From the NCBI GenBank assembly GCA_020831765.1, contig JAFIFY010000091.1, forward strand, positions 1 to 60,794: a stretch of 60,794 nucleotides of DNA, written 5' to 3'. Source of the stretch: Phycisphaeraceae bacterium (lineage in GTDB: Bacteria; Planctomycetota; Phycisphaerae; Phycisphaerales; Phycisphaeraceae). The translations under genes were made by a program, and so were the position numbers. The notes under the pieces are model-generated. The model saw only the letters and a program-made list of their open reading frames with translations, searched no databases and was not told where the DNA came from. Positions 1-9,649 of the stretch are shown here, in pieces. Numbering within the stretch: the first letter of the stretch is position 1; each line of letters begins with the position of its first letter.

Positions 1-187
1 GCTCGGTCCCTCCGACCACGTCGAGCCCCAGATTGCGCATCGCCTGCCAATCTTCTCCCGTCCACTCATCCCAGTTGAAAGCAACCAGCGCGATCCCCAG
101 ACTGACCACGATCCCAAGGGCGAATCCCATGGCCACCAACCAATACTTACGCCACTTTCCCCGCTTGGCCGTACGTGATGAATCCAT
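1..187 (-). CDS. Hypothetical single-pass membrane protein, cut by the window edge
   Basis: The reading frame starts at an ATG on the minus strand at 187 and runs off the left edge, so only the first 62 residues are visible. AAGGAG lies about 7 bases upstream of the ATG and fixes the start. A basic N-terminus (MDSSRTAKRGKWRKYW) is followed by one hydrophobic segment at about residues 17-37, and then by a polar stretch rich in Trp, Glu and Asp that would lie outside the membrane. This looks like a signal anchor. No family is recognised and the function is unknown. Confidence 0.6.
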   Translation of the reverse strand, partial: MDSSRTAKRGKWRKYWLVAMGFALGIVVSLGIALVAFNWDEWTGEDWQAMRNLGLDVVGGTE

Positions 188-323
188 CGATAAACTCCTT
201 GAATGGTTATGGAGTCGGACCGCCGCGCGCCATTCGGCACCAAACAGCAAAATGCCACTCAAATCATATCAACGCACTTGCGCCCAATCCGTTCCCGCCC
301 CGCCCGGCTCACACCAGCCCGCC

Positions 324-1418
324 CTACCCCCAGACCGTTATTCGCCGCTCGATCTCGCTCTCGACAAACTCCAGGCCCAGTCCCGGGCCCGTCGGCAACT
401 CATATGCCCCATCCATCGGAATCGGCGGATTGGCCACAGCCGCATGCTGGCGACCGGGGCGCTCGTTGCTCTCCACCGGATGATGGCCATGCAGAAGCGT
501 GGATACCAAGTGAAGGTTCGCCACCATGCCGATGAGCGGTTGGGTCTGATGCGGCACAAGGTCCACACCATAAGTCCGCGCCAGCGCTGCCATCTGCATC
601 AGGCCGGTGAAGCCGCCGGTCTTGACGATATCCGGCTGCACGATGCCCACCCCCGCATCGATCAATCGCCCGATACCCTGGAGCGTGTATTCCTGCTCGC
701 CCGCCGCGACGGGAATATCCAATGCCCCGGCGACCTTCTCAAAACTCTGAGTATGAAACGGCTGCACCGGCTCTTCGAACCAGACATACTCCAGTTCCTC
801 CAGGAGCCGGCCGACTCGGATCGCGCCCTGGACCGAATATCCGTTGTTGGCATCGAAACTCAGCCCGATCGAATCACCGACGAGCTGGCGCACAGCGCGT
901 GCCTTGGCCATGTCGCCGGGCAAGTCCACATCGCGCCGTGTCCGATCCGCATCAAAGCGAATCTTGATCAGTGACGGCTTCAGATCGAGCCATGATTCCA
1001 CCGCCTTGAGCACCTCATCCACGGTGCGCACCCCATTACCCCCGATCGAGGCGTAGAACGGCAAAACCGGACGATGCGCCCCGCCCAGCAGCTTGTGGAT
1101 CGGCATGCCCATCGCCTTGCCGCGAATGTCCCACAAGGCGATATCCAGCGCCGCCAGCGCCGCGGCCATCGCGCCGTCCGGCCCGAGCTTGGCCATCTTG
1201 AAAAAGAGATGATCCTGAATCACCTGCTGATCCAACGGGTCGCGGCCGATCAGCCAATCGCGGCAATCTGCGATCACCTGAAGCGATGCGTGCCCGCCGT
1301 ACATCGGACTGGCCTCGCCGTACCCGGTCAACCCCGAGTCGGTTCGAATACGGACCCACGAGCTCGAACCGCCCTGGTCCCAGCGGATACTCAGCGGCTG
1401 CACCTCGATGATCTTCAT
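324..1418 (-). CDS. Mandelate racemase/muconate lactonizing enzyme family protein (enolase superfamily)
   Basis: This 364-residue protein has the two-domain layout of the enolase superfamily: an N-terminal capping domain to about residue 125 and a (beta/alpha)7-beta barrel after it. The active-site positions are visible. K152-I-R154 sits at the KxK site, the metal ligands are D189 (FDANNG), E215 (WFEEP) and E241 (AAGEQE), and H290 (LVPH) is the second catalytic base, with D263 near it. The family abstracts a proton alpha to a carboxylate, as in racemases, cycloisomerases and sugar-acid dehydratases. Arg at the second lysine position makes a dehydratase-type reaction plausible, but the substrate cannot be read from sequence. 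The ATG at 1418 was chosen because the protein then begins MKIIEV, typical of the family, with GGAG 8 bases upstream. It is transcribed divergently from purE. Confidence 0.85.
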   Translation of the reverse strand: MKIIEVQPLSIRWDQGGSSSWVRIRTDSGLTGYGEASPMYGGHASLQVIADCRDWLIGRDPLDQQVIQDHLFFKMAKLGPDGAMAAALAALDIALWDIRGKAMGMPIHKLLGGAHRPVLPFYASIGGNGVRTVDEVLKAVESWLDLKPSLIKIRFDADRTRRDVDLPGDMAKARAVRQLVGDSIGLSFDANNGYSVQGAIRVGRLLEELEYVWFEEPVQPFHTQSFEKVAGALDIPVAAGEQEYTLQGIGRLIDAGVGIVQPDIVKTGGFTGLMQMAALARTYGVDLVPHQTQPLIGMVANLHLVSTLLHGHHPVESNERPGRQHAAVANPPIPMDGAYELPTGPGLGLEFVESEIERRITVWG

Positions 1419-1457
1419 GCTCTGCTCCAGGCGATGGGAGGAAGCCATCTTACGGAT

Positions 1458-1486
1458 TTGTGGCTTTGCCGCCCCTGCCTTATCTT
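1458..1486 (+). promoter_or_regulatory. Candidate sigma70 promoter of purEK
   Basis: TTGTGG and TATCTT are separated by 17 bases, and the -10 ends 34 bases before the purE start. Only three or four positions of each hexamer match consensus, but the spacing and the place in a short divergent intergenic region are right. Confidence 0.35.
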
Positions 1487-1520
1487 TCCGGTTCGCCCGG
1501 AACCCAGGAGCATGGCCGCG

Positions 1521-2027
1521 ATGACTACGCCCGTCCAGAATTCGCCCGACCCCATCGTGGGCATCATCATGGGCAGCAAGTCCGACTGGGAGACGATGCA
1601 ACGGGCCCACCAGACGCTGGAAGAGCTCGGGGTGCCGCACGAATGTCGCATCGTCTCGGCCCATCGAACGCCGCAATGGATGGATGAATATGCGCGCACC
1701 GCCGCGCAACGCGGCCTGAAGGTGATCATCGCCGGTGCCGGCGGGGCCGCGCATCTGCCGGGTATGGGCGCCGGCCAGACGAACCTTCCGGTTCTGGGGG
1801 TGCCGATTCGCAGCCGCGCCCTGAGCGGCATGGATTCACTGCTGAGCATCGTTCAGATGCCCGCCGGCGTTCCCGTCGGCACGCTGGCGATCGGCGAAGC
1901 CGGGGCGGGCAACGCGGCCCTGCTGGCCGCCCGGATTCTGGCCCTGTCCGATGCGGCACTGGCCGATCGTCTGGAAGCCTTCAGCCGCGCCCAGACCCAG
2001 CGCGTGATGAAAGAGACACTGGAATGA
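1521..2027 (+). CDS. purE: N5-carboxyaminoimidazole ribonucleotide mutase PurE
   Basis: PurE moves the carboxyl group of N5-CAIR to C4, giving CAIR, in de novo purine synthesis in the cytoplasm. The 168 residues have the usual class I length. GSKSDW (18-23) binds the phosphate, SAHRTP contains the conserved H48, and [12 protein letters not shown] and [20 protein letters not shown] follow as in all PurE proteins. A second in-frame ATG lies at 1512, but AGGAG at 1506-1510 is one base from it and ten bases from the ATG at 1521, so 1521 is preferred. The stop overlaps the start of purK by four bases (ATGA), which implies coupled translation and supports the PurE rather than the animal-type PurE2 role. 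Confidence 0.96.
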   Translation: MTTPVQNSPDPIVGIIMGSKSDWETMQRAHQTLEELGVPHECRIVSAHRTPQWMDEYARTAAQRGLKVIIAGAGGAAHLPGMGAGQTNLPVLGVPIRSRALSGMDSLLSIVQMPAGVPVGTLAIGEAGAGNAALLAARILALSDAALADRLEAFSRAQTQRVMKETLE

Positions 2028-3178
2028 GCCGGCTCATTCCCCCCGGCTCGACCCTCGGCGTTCTGGGCAGCGGGCAGCTTGGCCGCATGTTCACTCTGGC
2101 CGCGCGACGCATGGGCTATCGCGTTCATGTTCTCTCGCCCGATGACGATACGCCCACCGGGCAGGTGGCCGATGTCGAGATCAAGGCGGCATATGACGAT
2201 CTGGACCAGGTGGCGGATTTCGCCCGGGGGGTCCGGGTTGTGACCTTCGAATTCGAGAACGTGCCCGCTTCGACGACCGAGGCCGCTTCACGCTTCGCCC
2301 CCATACGGCCGGCGGGCTCGGTCCTGCAAACCACACAGAACCGGCTCATCGAGAAGAACTACCTCCGATCCATCGGCCTGCCGGTGACCGACTTCGCCCG
2401 CGTGGACAGCCTCGCATCGCTGAACGAGGCGGTGGCCAAGCTCGGACTGCCCGCGGTGCTCAAGACCTCGGCATGGGGCTATGACGGTAAGGGGCAGATT
2501 CTTTTGCGCAGTCAGGAAGAGATTCCCAGCGCATGGGAACGCATGGCCGGGCAGGAGTGCATCCTGGAAGCATGGGTTGATTTCGCCGGGGAAATCTCCG
2601 TGATCGGCGCGCGTGCTCTGGACGGTGGCATCGAAACCTTCGGGCCGGTGGCCAACGTTCATCATCGCCACATCCTGGATATCTCGGTCTGCCCCGCGCC
2701 GGGCCTTGGTGAGAAGGTCCGCCGCCGGGCCGTTGAGATGACCCGCGCTGTGTTGGAATCGCTCGAGGTGGTCGGGGTTCTGTGCGTGGAGATGTTCGTC
2801 ACGGCCGACGGCGAGTTGCTCATCAACGAACTCGCCCCTCGACCACACAATTCCGGCCACCTGACGATTGATGCGTGCGATTCGTGCCAGTTCGAGCAGC
2901 AGGTGCGGGCGATTTGCGGTTTGCCGCTGGGCTCGACGCGCATGCGCGCGGCCGCCGCGATGGCCAATCTGCTGGGCGACCTGTGGGCCGGGCCGATGGA
3001 TTATTCGCGCGCATTGGCTTTTCCCGAATTGAAGCTGCATCTTTATGGCAAGGCCGCCGCGCGGCCGGGAAGGAAGATGGGCCACCTCACCGCCCTGGCC
3101 GATACCCCACAAGAGGCTGAGCAAATCGTTCGACAGGCGCGACTTGCGCTGACCGGCTCCGCGGAGCGTTCCTCTTGA
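2024..3178 (+). CDS. purK: N5-carboxyaminoimidazole ribonucleotide synthase PurK
   Basis: PurK uses ATP and bicarbonate to carboxylate 5-aminoimidazole ribonucleotide to N5-CAIR, the substrate of the PurE encoded just upstream. The protein is an ATP-grasp enzyme of normal length (384 residues). LGSGQLGRM (14-22) opens the N-terminal preATP-grasp fold, [13 protein letters not shown] is the ATP-binding loop, and [16 protein letters not shown] contains the metal-binding Glu and Asn of the catalytic site. The start codon is fixed by the ATGA overlap with purE, so the two are a two-gene operon. Nothing in the sequence suggests loss of function. Confidence 0.96.
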   Translation: MSRLIPPGSTLGVLGSGQLGRMFTLAARRMGYRVHVLSPDDDTPTGQVADVEIKAAYDDLDQVADFARGVRVVTFEFENVPASTTEAASRFAPIRPAGSVLQTTQNRLIEKNYLRSIGLPVTDFARVDSLASLNEAVAKLGLPAVLKTSAWGYDGKGQILLRSQEEIPSAWERMAGQECILEAWVDFAGEISVIGARALDGGIETFGPVANVHHRHILDISVCPAPGLGEKVRRRAVEMTRAVLESLEVVGVLCVEMFVTADGELLINELAPRPHNSGHLTIDACDSCQFEQQVRAICGLPLGSTRMRAAAAMANLLGDLWAGPMDYSRALAFPELKLHLYGKAAARPGRKMGHLTALADTPQEAEQIVRQARLALTGSAERSS

Positions 3179-3284
3179 TGCCTTGCGCGGCGATTGCCTC
3201 CGGCCGGACCCATGGCAAACCAAAGCACGTCCTGCCACCTTGGGTTATGCTCAAACACGAAGGCATTGCGGCAGGAGTGAATCC

Positions 3285-3770
3285 GTGAGTGGCACCGGGA
3301 CCGAAAAAAAACAGATTTTCTCGCTACTCAAGCGCCTGCCCGGCGCCGTCTATCTCCTGACCGCCCGACATGAAGACCGCCGCTCCGGAATGCTCGTGCG
3401 TTGGGTCCAGGTCTGTTCAGAGCGGCCGCCCATGATCAGTGTCGCCGTGCCCAAGGGCCGGCCCATCATGCTCCTGATCTCGGATTCAGCCATGTTCGGC
3501 CTCTGTCTGCTGGCCGAGAAGGACCGCATCATCCCGCGGCGATTCCAGGATGAATTCAACCTGCCCGAGGATCCGTTCCTCGGCACGACCCTGGCGCCGG
3601 CCAGCCGATCCATGATCCCTCTGATCGCCCAGTGCGCGGCGACGATGGAGTGCAGCGTCGTCTGCCACATGGATGTGGACGGCGACCATGACCTGTTCAT
3701 CGCCGAAGTGGTGCATGCCCAGGCTTACCCGGAACACCCACCGGCCCTGAGCATTCCGCTGCCGTGGTGA
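3285..3770 (+). CDS. Flavin reductase-like FMN-binding domain protein
   Basis: The 161-residue product resembles the split-barrel flavin reductase/FMN-binding family: a beta strand ending in TARHEDRRSGMLVRWVQVCSERPPM matches the segment that holds the FMN phosphate, and ISVAVPKGRP precedes the next strand. Members are flavin:NAD(P)H oxidoreductases or bind FMN in oxygenases. No oxygenase partner is adjacent, so the role is open. I chose GTG at 3285 because AGGAG lies seven bases upstream and an initial basic segment of the longer frame looks like non-coding translation. It is 106 bases downstream of purK on the same strand and may share its transcript. Confidence 0.7.
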   Translation: MSGTGTEKKQIFSLLKRLPGAVYLLTARHEDRRSGMLVRWVQVCSERPPMISVAVPKGRPIMLLISDSAMFGLCLLAEKDRIIPRRFQDEFNLPEDPFLGTTLAPASRSMIPLIAQCAATMECSVVCHMDVDGDHDLFIAEVVHAQAYPEHPPALSIPLPW

Positions 3771-3919
3771 GTGGTGAGCGGAGCCCGGACCGGGCAACGG
3801 CCATTTGACCAACCGGATAGGATATCGGCAAGGTTGTCCCAGCTTCGGGGCGCGCTGCGCATCGGCATGGCCGGTCGCCTCCACGCGCAAGCCGCTCGCC
3901 TGATGAAAGGTCGCGGGTA

Positions 3920-4714
3920 ATGTTCAAGTCCAGTAAGAAAGCGGCGTCACCCAAGGCGGTCGTCTTTTATTCGTATCCCAAACTACTCTTCTGCTGGCCG
4001 CTCATCCTGCTGGGCGTTCTGCTCTATTTCATCACCTCACCGGAAACCGGCGATGGGCGTTTGGCGTTCTTCGGCTGGGTCTATCTTCTGGCGGCGTTCT
4101 TCGTCGTCCTGACGGTCAGTGTGGATATCGAGCGCAACTACGCCGCGTTCTGGCTGGTGTTCTTCGGGCTATTCTTCTTTTTGGGCCGATGGCTTCAGGA
4201 TGTGCAGGGCTTCACGCTCTTCGGCGACGTTTACACCTGGTTCGCGGATCTGGAGGTGCGGCATAACCGCGACATGGGCCTGGCCATGAGCGTCCTGCTG
4301 GGCATTCCCTACTTGGTGATGATGTTCTGGGCGCGTGTACAGCACAAATGGCGGGTCACGCACAATGAATTCGAGCATTATTCCTGGGGCCGGGCCGATG
4401 ACTCCCTGGCACGCGGCGCCAAGCGCGTGCGCACGACCTACCCGGACCTGCTGGAACTGATCCTCGCCGGCGCTGGAACAATGATCGTCTACAGCGCCAC
4501 CGGACGCACCGAGCTTCGCCGCATCAACCACGTGCCGCTGCTTTTCCTGCTCCGCCGAAAGCTCGACACCATCCTCGAAAGCAAGGCCGTGACCATCACC
4601 CAGCAGGAAGCCATCAACCGGGATGCCGCCGCCGAAGCCGAGGCCGAGGAAGAAGAACGAAGCGAACGACTCGAAGGCGAAACGACCCAAGGCCCCAACA
4701 CCGATCGACTCTGA
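3920..4714 (+). CDS. Conserved hypothetical membrane protein
   Basis: The 264-residue protein has four hydrophobic segments (about 22-40, 50-68, 75-93 and 122-140), then a soluble part with a PH-like look (WRVTHNEFEHYSWGRADDSL, followed by beta-prone stretches and RRINHVPLLF). The C-terminus is a highly acidic tail (AAAEAEAEEEERSERLEGE). GAAAGG lies nine bases before the ATG. It converges with the next gene, with 22 bases between the stops. I do not recognise a named family. The architecture of membrane bundle plus possible PH-like domain would suit an envelope protein, but that is inference. Confidence 0.7.
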   Translation: MFKSSKKAASPKAVVFYSYPKLLFCWPLILLGVLLYFITSPETGDGRLAFFGWVYLLAAFFVVLTVSVDIERNYAAFWLVFFGLFFFLGRWLQDVQGFTLFGDVYTWFADLEVRHNRDMGLAMSVLLGIPYLVMMFWARVQHKWRVTHNEFEHYSWGRADDSLARGAKRVRTTYPDLLELILAGAGTMIVYSATGRTELRRINHVPLLFLLRRKLDTILESKAVTITQQEAINRDAAAEAEAEEEERSERLEGETTQGPNTDRL

Positions 4715-4736
4715 AGCGGCATCAGACCAATCGGCC

Positions 4737-7700
4737 TCACTCGGGTTCAATCGCCCGCTCGATCAGCATGACGCTGTGCTGGGCACGCAGGCTCAGGTTC
4801 AGGTTGTCGCTTTCCTGCAACTGCTTGAGGCTGGCCAGGGCCGATTCCGCATCGCGACCCAGCCGTCCCAGTGAGGATACCGCGACCATGCGTACCTGCA
4901 TGTTGTTTGAATTGAGCAATCGTTCGAGGGTCGGCGCGCTGGAGGGCGGCAGACGCCGCAGGGAACCCAGTTCCCGCGCCGCGACCATCTGCTGGTTCTC
5001 GTTACCGACTTCCAGAATCTCCAGCAGGGCATCGGTCACCGATTCGTGTCCGGGCGAGGCGGCGCTCATGGCCCGTACCCACGGCTCGATATTGGGAATC
5101 AGGCGGCGATTCACCCGCATCGTTTCGGCAACCGTCGGAACCAGCTCAGCCATCCGCGGCCCCAGCCGGCGCATCACCTCCAAGCCAAAACCGCGATGCT
5201 GGTCATCGCGCCCCGTGATCATCGCCAGCACGGTCGGCCCGGCCAGTTGGGCGGCATCGCCGGTGCGCTCCAGCAGCCCCAGCCCGTGCATCGCCCGCGC
5301 CCGGTCCGCCCCGGTCAGCATCCGCGAATAGATCGGAACCGCGGGCGCCGCATCCTCACCCATCGCGATCAGAAACCGCATCGCAACATCAGCCACACGC
5401 TCATCGCACCGTTCGACCAGTTCGGCCAGCTTCATCGCCAGCCCCGGAAAGCTTTGCATCGCCACCTTGTGCGTCGGTCGTCCCAGCGACTCGTGACGCA
5501 AGACCAGCTTCCGTTCCAGAAACTGAAGCCCCCGCCAGGAGGAGACCGGATCGTCGGCGTCGAAATAACCGAGGATGTCCTGTTCCAACGATACCTTCCC
5601 GTGCCACAGGACGGTGAAAGCCTCAAGCGCCGCGATCAGCGGTGCCTTTCGCATCTGCTCCCGCAGGCGCGGCAGATCGGAATCGCCAATGCCCGCGACG
5701 GTCAGCCCACGAAGCGCCGCGGCCTGAAGCCGCACATCCACCGGTTCTTGCGGATAGGCAAAGCTCCGCAGCAACTGGGCGATGCGATTACGTACAAGCG
5801 GGTTGCGACCCATCGCGGCCACGGTGGCAATCACCTGAACCTGGATCGCCATCTCCGACTCACCGGCCGGGGGTTTCCGCAACATCTCCAGCAGGTCTTC
5901 AAACGCCGCCGCGCCGACCGTGCCCTGCCGTTCCAGTGCCCGAAGCACTTCAATCTTCCGACGCGAGAACAGCGGATCGTTCAATCGCCGCCGCAACGAA
6001 TCCGCCGCCACCTGGTCGATGATCTCGATGCGCGGCCATACTTCAAAAACCTGAACCCGTTCCGGCCCCTGGCCCACTTCCATCAACTCGGCCAGCCGCA
6101 ACGCGATGCGCTGTCGCTGCGAAGGCTCCCACGTCGCCCGATACTCACGAATCAGCGAAAGACCCAACGCACGCTCCCCCGCCCGATCACTGATCAAGAG
6201 CCGCCAGGTCGCCTGCTGGCCGATCGGATCGGCCTGAAACCGGGTCATGAGCTTGGCGCGCAGGTCGCCGGCGCGCTGCATCAGCGGCAGCAGCAGCTCA
6301 AGGTCCGAGTCATCGAGTGAGCCTTCCAGCAAAGGTCGCAGGAGCAACCCGGCCACCATGGGCTCGGCGGCCCAGGCACGGAGCATCCGGGCCAGGTGTG
6401 CCCGGTCCTGCCGCGTCACATCGAATGTGTTCAGCCAACCTTCGGCCAGCAGCGCGGCAATGTCCGGATCACTTTCCGAGGCGATGGCATCCCACCATCG
6501 TCGCCGCGCCTCGGCGGGAAAGGTCAGCGGCGTGTCCATGCGGATCAGCCGAACAAGACGCTGGGCCGCTGTCCTGCGCCATACCGGGTTCTCATGGAAG
6601 AGTCGCGAGAACGGCGCAGCGCCGATATAGCGGTGATTGGCGGGTTCTTCGGCCAGCCAGTCGAACAACTCACACCACTCGGCCATCACGGGCATGGCGT
6701 CCAGGCTCATCAACGCAGCGCGCAACGATTGAAGAACATCATCCCGCCTCTGACCGGCCGCGTAGCTTTGTATCGCCCGAAGCATGTTCGAGCGCGCGCT
6801 ATTCGGGCCACTGAGCGGAGCCGTTCTTGAACCCTCTGCGACATCGTCGCGCTTCACCACCCACTCAACGACCGACCGCAGTCCACCCTCGGCCATCATC
6901 CGCCTTGCGGTCCAGTGGCCGGAAATGGCCAACCCCCCGGCGGGAGCGGCATCGAGTTCCATGACCGTGCCCCGGATCGGCATCACTCCGTTCCAGGCCA
7001 GAAAGTGACCATCACCGGCGAACGGCGGCGACTGATCGACCGCACCGGCCAGCCAGAGCTCCTCGGCGGTGTCGATCAGGTAGCGATCCATGAACAGGCG
7101 CTGGGCCGGGCCATGCTCATCCAGCAGAATGCCGAACCCACTGCCCCGCGAAACCACGCCCAGCACCCGGCCGGTGGTGAGCCCGCGGATCGGGATCAGT
7201 TGTTCATCCAACAGCAGTTGCCACGAAGGACCGGCCGGGCCGCGGGCATGGGCGTGAATCACGGCCTCATCGCCGCGACTGTCTCTCCGGATGCGTTCCT
7301 GATGCTGTGGGCTCACCACGGCATCGAGCCATTCCGCGCGGTGATCGGTTCGACCGTCCGGACGCGCGACAAGGTGATGCCCGCTCCAATCGCCCAGCCA
7401 GTGCCAGTCGGCCCGGAAACCAGGAACTTCGAGCAGGTCACGCCCCGTCGCCGGGTCCCAGAAAAATGGCATCCGGCTCATCGCGTGGGAGTAGACCGCG
7501 ATGCGTTGGGCATCGATCACAAGCCGATGCGCCTCCTGTCGAAATGCTCGCCGCCATCGGGGCTGACCGGTCTCTGGATCGAGATTCAAGTACTCGCGGG
7601 TATGGGGGCTGAATGTCAGAAAGCCGCCGCAGGGCAGTCGATGAGCCGGTGGGATGACCAGATTGGGATAATCCAACGGTGATGCCCGACCGCCAAGTTG

Positions 7701-8402
7701 ATACACCCGCCAAGGCCGCTTGGGAGCATCGCCGGCCGCCGACCGGTTTGAAGTGGCCGAGGGTGACGATTTGGGCGGCGCGCCATCGGCTTCCGCCGCG
7801 CTCCATCGCTCGGCGATCACCCACCAACGCTTGTCCGTCAATGAACGCCCCAGTATCCGAGCAACACGCCATCCCTCCGGCAGTTCGGGCGGAGCAACGG
7901 CGTTGCCCGTCAGCGGGTCGAGCAGGATTGGCGGATACCGGCCACCATTGACGGACACCACCAGTACGCCATGCTGCAAGTCCATTTCCAGCGCTTGGGG
8001 CCCGGCTAGGCTGGCACCGCCCAGGCGCTCGATCAGCGCGGCATCATCGAGCACCCAATGCATTTCGGCCTTATCGGCATCGATGCCCACCAGTCGATCG
8101 GTGCTGTTGCCATCGGGCGCTCGCCGATGCAGGTGGGCCACGATCGTGGGCGATGATTCGTGAGCGATGGTGATCGAGCTGATGATGCGCTCGCCCGGTT
8201 CGATGATCCAGTCGGCGCGATCAAAGATGGCCGCGCCTCGTTCGCGGTCGGGAAGTTCCATGGCGCTGGCGTCCATGGCTGAAATCAGTACCCCGGCCAC
8301 GATGGCCACGAAGAATGCCATGCACGACCACACGCCAACTCGTGATTTCTTCAAGCGACGATCAGCCAAGCGCACCGTCAAGCAAGAGCATGTCCGCCAC
8401 AT
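4737..8402 (-). CDS. Large exported protein with beta-propeller-like N-terminal half and HEAT-like C-terminal half
   Basis: This is the longest gene here (1221 residues). A Cys- and Arg-containing N-terminus precedes one hydrophobic segment at about residues 28-44, so the protein is probably exported or membrane-anchored. Residues about 50-500 contain repeated beta-strand blocks with phrases such as DPETGQPRWRR and DPATGRDLLEV, the pattern of PQQ/quinoprotein-like propeller blades. The second half is alpha-helical and ends in HEAT/Armadillo-like units (LERLLNSNNMQVRMVAVSSL). Both domains normally serve as interaction scaffolds. ATG at 8402 was preferred to the ATG at 8465 because GAGG is seven bases upstream. 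No enzymatic motif is seen. Confidence 0.8.
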   Translation of the reverse strand: MWRTCSCLTVRLADRRLKKSRVGVWSCMAFFVAIVAGVLISAMDASAMELPDRERGAAIFDRADWIIEPGERIISSITIAHESSPTIVAHLHRRAPDGNSTDRLVGIDADKAEMHWVLDDAALIERLGGASLAGPQALEMDLQHGVLVVSVNGGRYPPILLDPLTGNAVAPPELPEGWRVARILGRSLTDKRWWVIAERWSAAEADGAPPKSSPSATSNRSAAGDAPKRPWRVYQLGGRASPLDYPNLVIPPAHRLPCGGFLTFSPHTREYLNLDPETGQPRWRRAFRQEAHRLVIDAQRIAVYSHAMSRMPFFWDPATGRDLLEVPGFRADWHWLGDWSGHHLVARPDGRTDHRAEWLDAVVSPQHQERIRRDSRGDEAVIHAHARGPAGPSWQLLLDEQLIPIRGLTTGRVLGVVSRGSGFGILLDEHGPAQRLFMDRYLIDTAEELWLAGAVDQSPPFAGDGHFLAWNGVMPIRGTVMELDAAPAGGLAISGHWTARRMMAEGGLRSVVEWVVKRDDVAEGSRTAPLSGPNSARSNMLRAIQSYAAGQRRDDVLQSLRAALMSLDAMPVMAEWCELFDWLAEEPANHRYIGAAPFSRLFHENPVWRRTAAQRLVRLIRMDTPLTFPAEARRRWWDAIASESDPDIAALLAEGWLNTFDVTRQDRAHLARMLRAWAAEPMVAGLLLRPLLEGSLDDSDLELLLPLMQRAGDLRAKLMTRFQADPIGQQATWRLLISDRAGERALGLSLIREYRATWEPSQRQRIALRLAELMEVGQGPERVQVFEVWPRIEIIDQVAADSLRRRLNDPLFSRRKIEVLRALERQGTVGAAAFEDLLEMLRKPPAGESEMAIQVQVIATVAAMGRNPLVRNRIAQLLRSFAYPQEPVDVRLQAAALRGLTVAGIGDSDLPRLREQMRKAPLIAALEAFTVLWHGKVSLEQDILGYFDADDPVSSWRGLQFLERKLVLRHESLGRPTHKVAMQSFPGLAMKLAELVERCDERVADVAMRFLIAMGEDAAPAVPIYSRMLTGADRARAMHGLGLLERTGDAAQLAGPTVLAMITGRDDQHRGFGLEVMRRLGPRMAELVPTVAETMRVNRRLIPNIEPWVRAMSAASPGHESVTDALLEILEVGNENQQMVAARELGSLRRLPPSSAPTLERLLNSNNMQVRMVAVSSLGRLGRDAESALASLKQLQESDNLNLSLRAQHSVMLIERAIEPE

Positions 8403-8567
8403 CCACTTTCCTCGCCATTTACTGAGGCGGCCATCGCGCCGGGTCTTGTCGGGCCGGCGGCCCAACCATCGCCTCGCTGTGGGCCATCGACGGCTGGAGC
8501 GACCGCGCCACCGACATCGGCCCCGGTTACCCGAGCCATCGATCGCCCGATGGCCGGGCTTTCCCAG

Positions 8568-9632
8568 TTAGCTTTCGACGACTTGAAGTGCCTGGTCCAG
8601 ATCGGACCGAAGCTTCCGGGCGATTTCCCGGGGATCCGAGGCGTTACAGATGGCACCACATACCGCGATGCCGCGCACCCCCGCCTCGAGCAGGATGCCG
8701 AGGTTATCCGGGCCCACCCCGCTGATGGCAAGATGGGGCATATCCGGGAAGCGGGCGCAGAACGCCCTTGCGTATTCCGGGCCGGAGAGCTCGGGCTTGG
8801 CCTTGGTCGTCGAGGTGAACATGGGCCCGATCCCGACATAATCCGCACCGGCCCGAACCGCCTGCTCCGCATCGGCCATGTTCGCGGTGCTCAGGCCGAT
8901 CAGCAGCCTTTCCCGGGTCAGCCGGCGGGCCGCCTCGATGGGCAGATCATTCCGCCCGAGATGGACGCCGTCCGCTTCGCTGGCCAGGGCGATATCCGTG
9001 CGATCGTTGATGATCACATCCGCGCCCAGCGAACGGCCCAGCTCGACCAGGGCGATGGCATCCTCCAGCCAGAGCCGGTCATCCCCCTGCTTGATGCGAA
9101 GCTGAAGGCAATCCACGCCGCCTTCCACCGCCGCGCGGGCCACGTCCAGCCACGGCCGGTCGCCAGTGACGTGACGGCTGATCAGAAGGCAGAGCCTCCA
9201 CTGCCGCTTCGCCTCGTGCCCCAGCGCCAGGTCCAATTGCCTGGCCAGTTCATATCCCCGGTAACGCAGGGCTTCGAATCGTCCGGCGGGCGAAGGCATC
9301 CCGGCGGGCACATCCAGCGTCTTGCTGAACTCCTCGAGGGAGCGGAGCGCTTCGGAAAGCCGTGATGCGGCCGCCCGCACCACATGCCCGACGCCCGTGC
9401 GGACCTGCTCGGTGCCCGTGGTGATCTCGGTGCCGACATCGCCGGGTGTGTCGCGATCGAGAACGATGGCGGGGAACGCCGAACAGGTTTCGGTCAGATC
9501 GTGCCGCAGATTCTTGAGCGCGGCGGCCAACTCGACGTGGTCCAGCAGGAACCGCGCGGCATCCTCCATCACGCGAATCGCTTCGCGTGCGCGATTGTGA
9601 TTGGCATCAAGGATGCGAAAGACCGTATTCAT
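8568..9632 (-). CDS. thiE: Thiamine phosphate synthase ThiE with an N-terminal accessory domain
   Basis: ThiE joins HMP pyrophosphate to thiazole phosphate to give thiamine phosphate. The catalytic TIM barrel occupies about residues 145-354, with DCLQLRIKQGD, VIINDRTDIA, GVHLGRNDLP, ADYVGIGPMFTSTTK and AISGVGPDN in the usual order. It is preceded by about 140 residues (MNTVFRILDANHNRAREAIR onward, all helical) that match the N-terminal domain found on ThiE of cyanobacteria and other phyla; typical short ThiE proteins have about 210 residues. The gene follows the ABC ATPase gene after 17 bases and so should be co-transcribed with it. I saw no TPP riboswitch (THI box) upstream of that operon. 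Confidence 0.93.
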   Translation of the reverse strand: MNTVFRILDANHNRAREAIRVMEDAARFLLDHVELAAALKNLRHDLTETCSAFPAIVLDRDTPGDVGTEITTGTEQVRTGVGHVVRAAASRLSEALRSLEEFSKTLDVPAGMPSPAGRFEALRYRGYELARQLDLALGHEAKRQWRLCLLISRHVTGDRPWLDVARAAVEGGVDCLQLRIKQGDDRLWLEDAIALVELGRSLGADVIINDRTDIALASEADGVHLGRNDLPIEAARRLTRERLLIGLSTANMADAEQAVRAGADYVGIGPMFTSTTKAKPELSGPEYARAFCARFPDMPHLAISGVGPDNLGILLEAGVRGIAVCGAICNASDPREIARKLRSDLDQALQVVES

Positions 9633-9649
9633 GAACGCCGATGCGCTCG

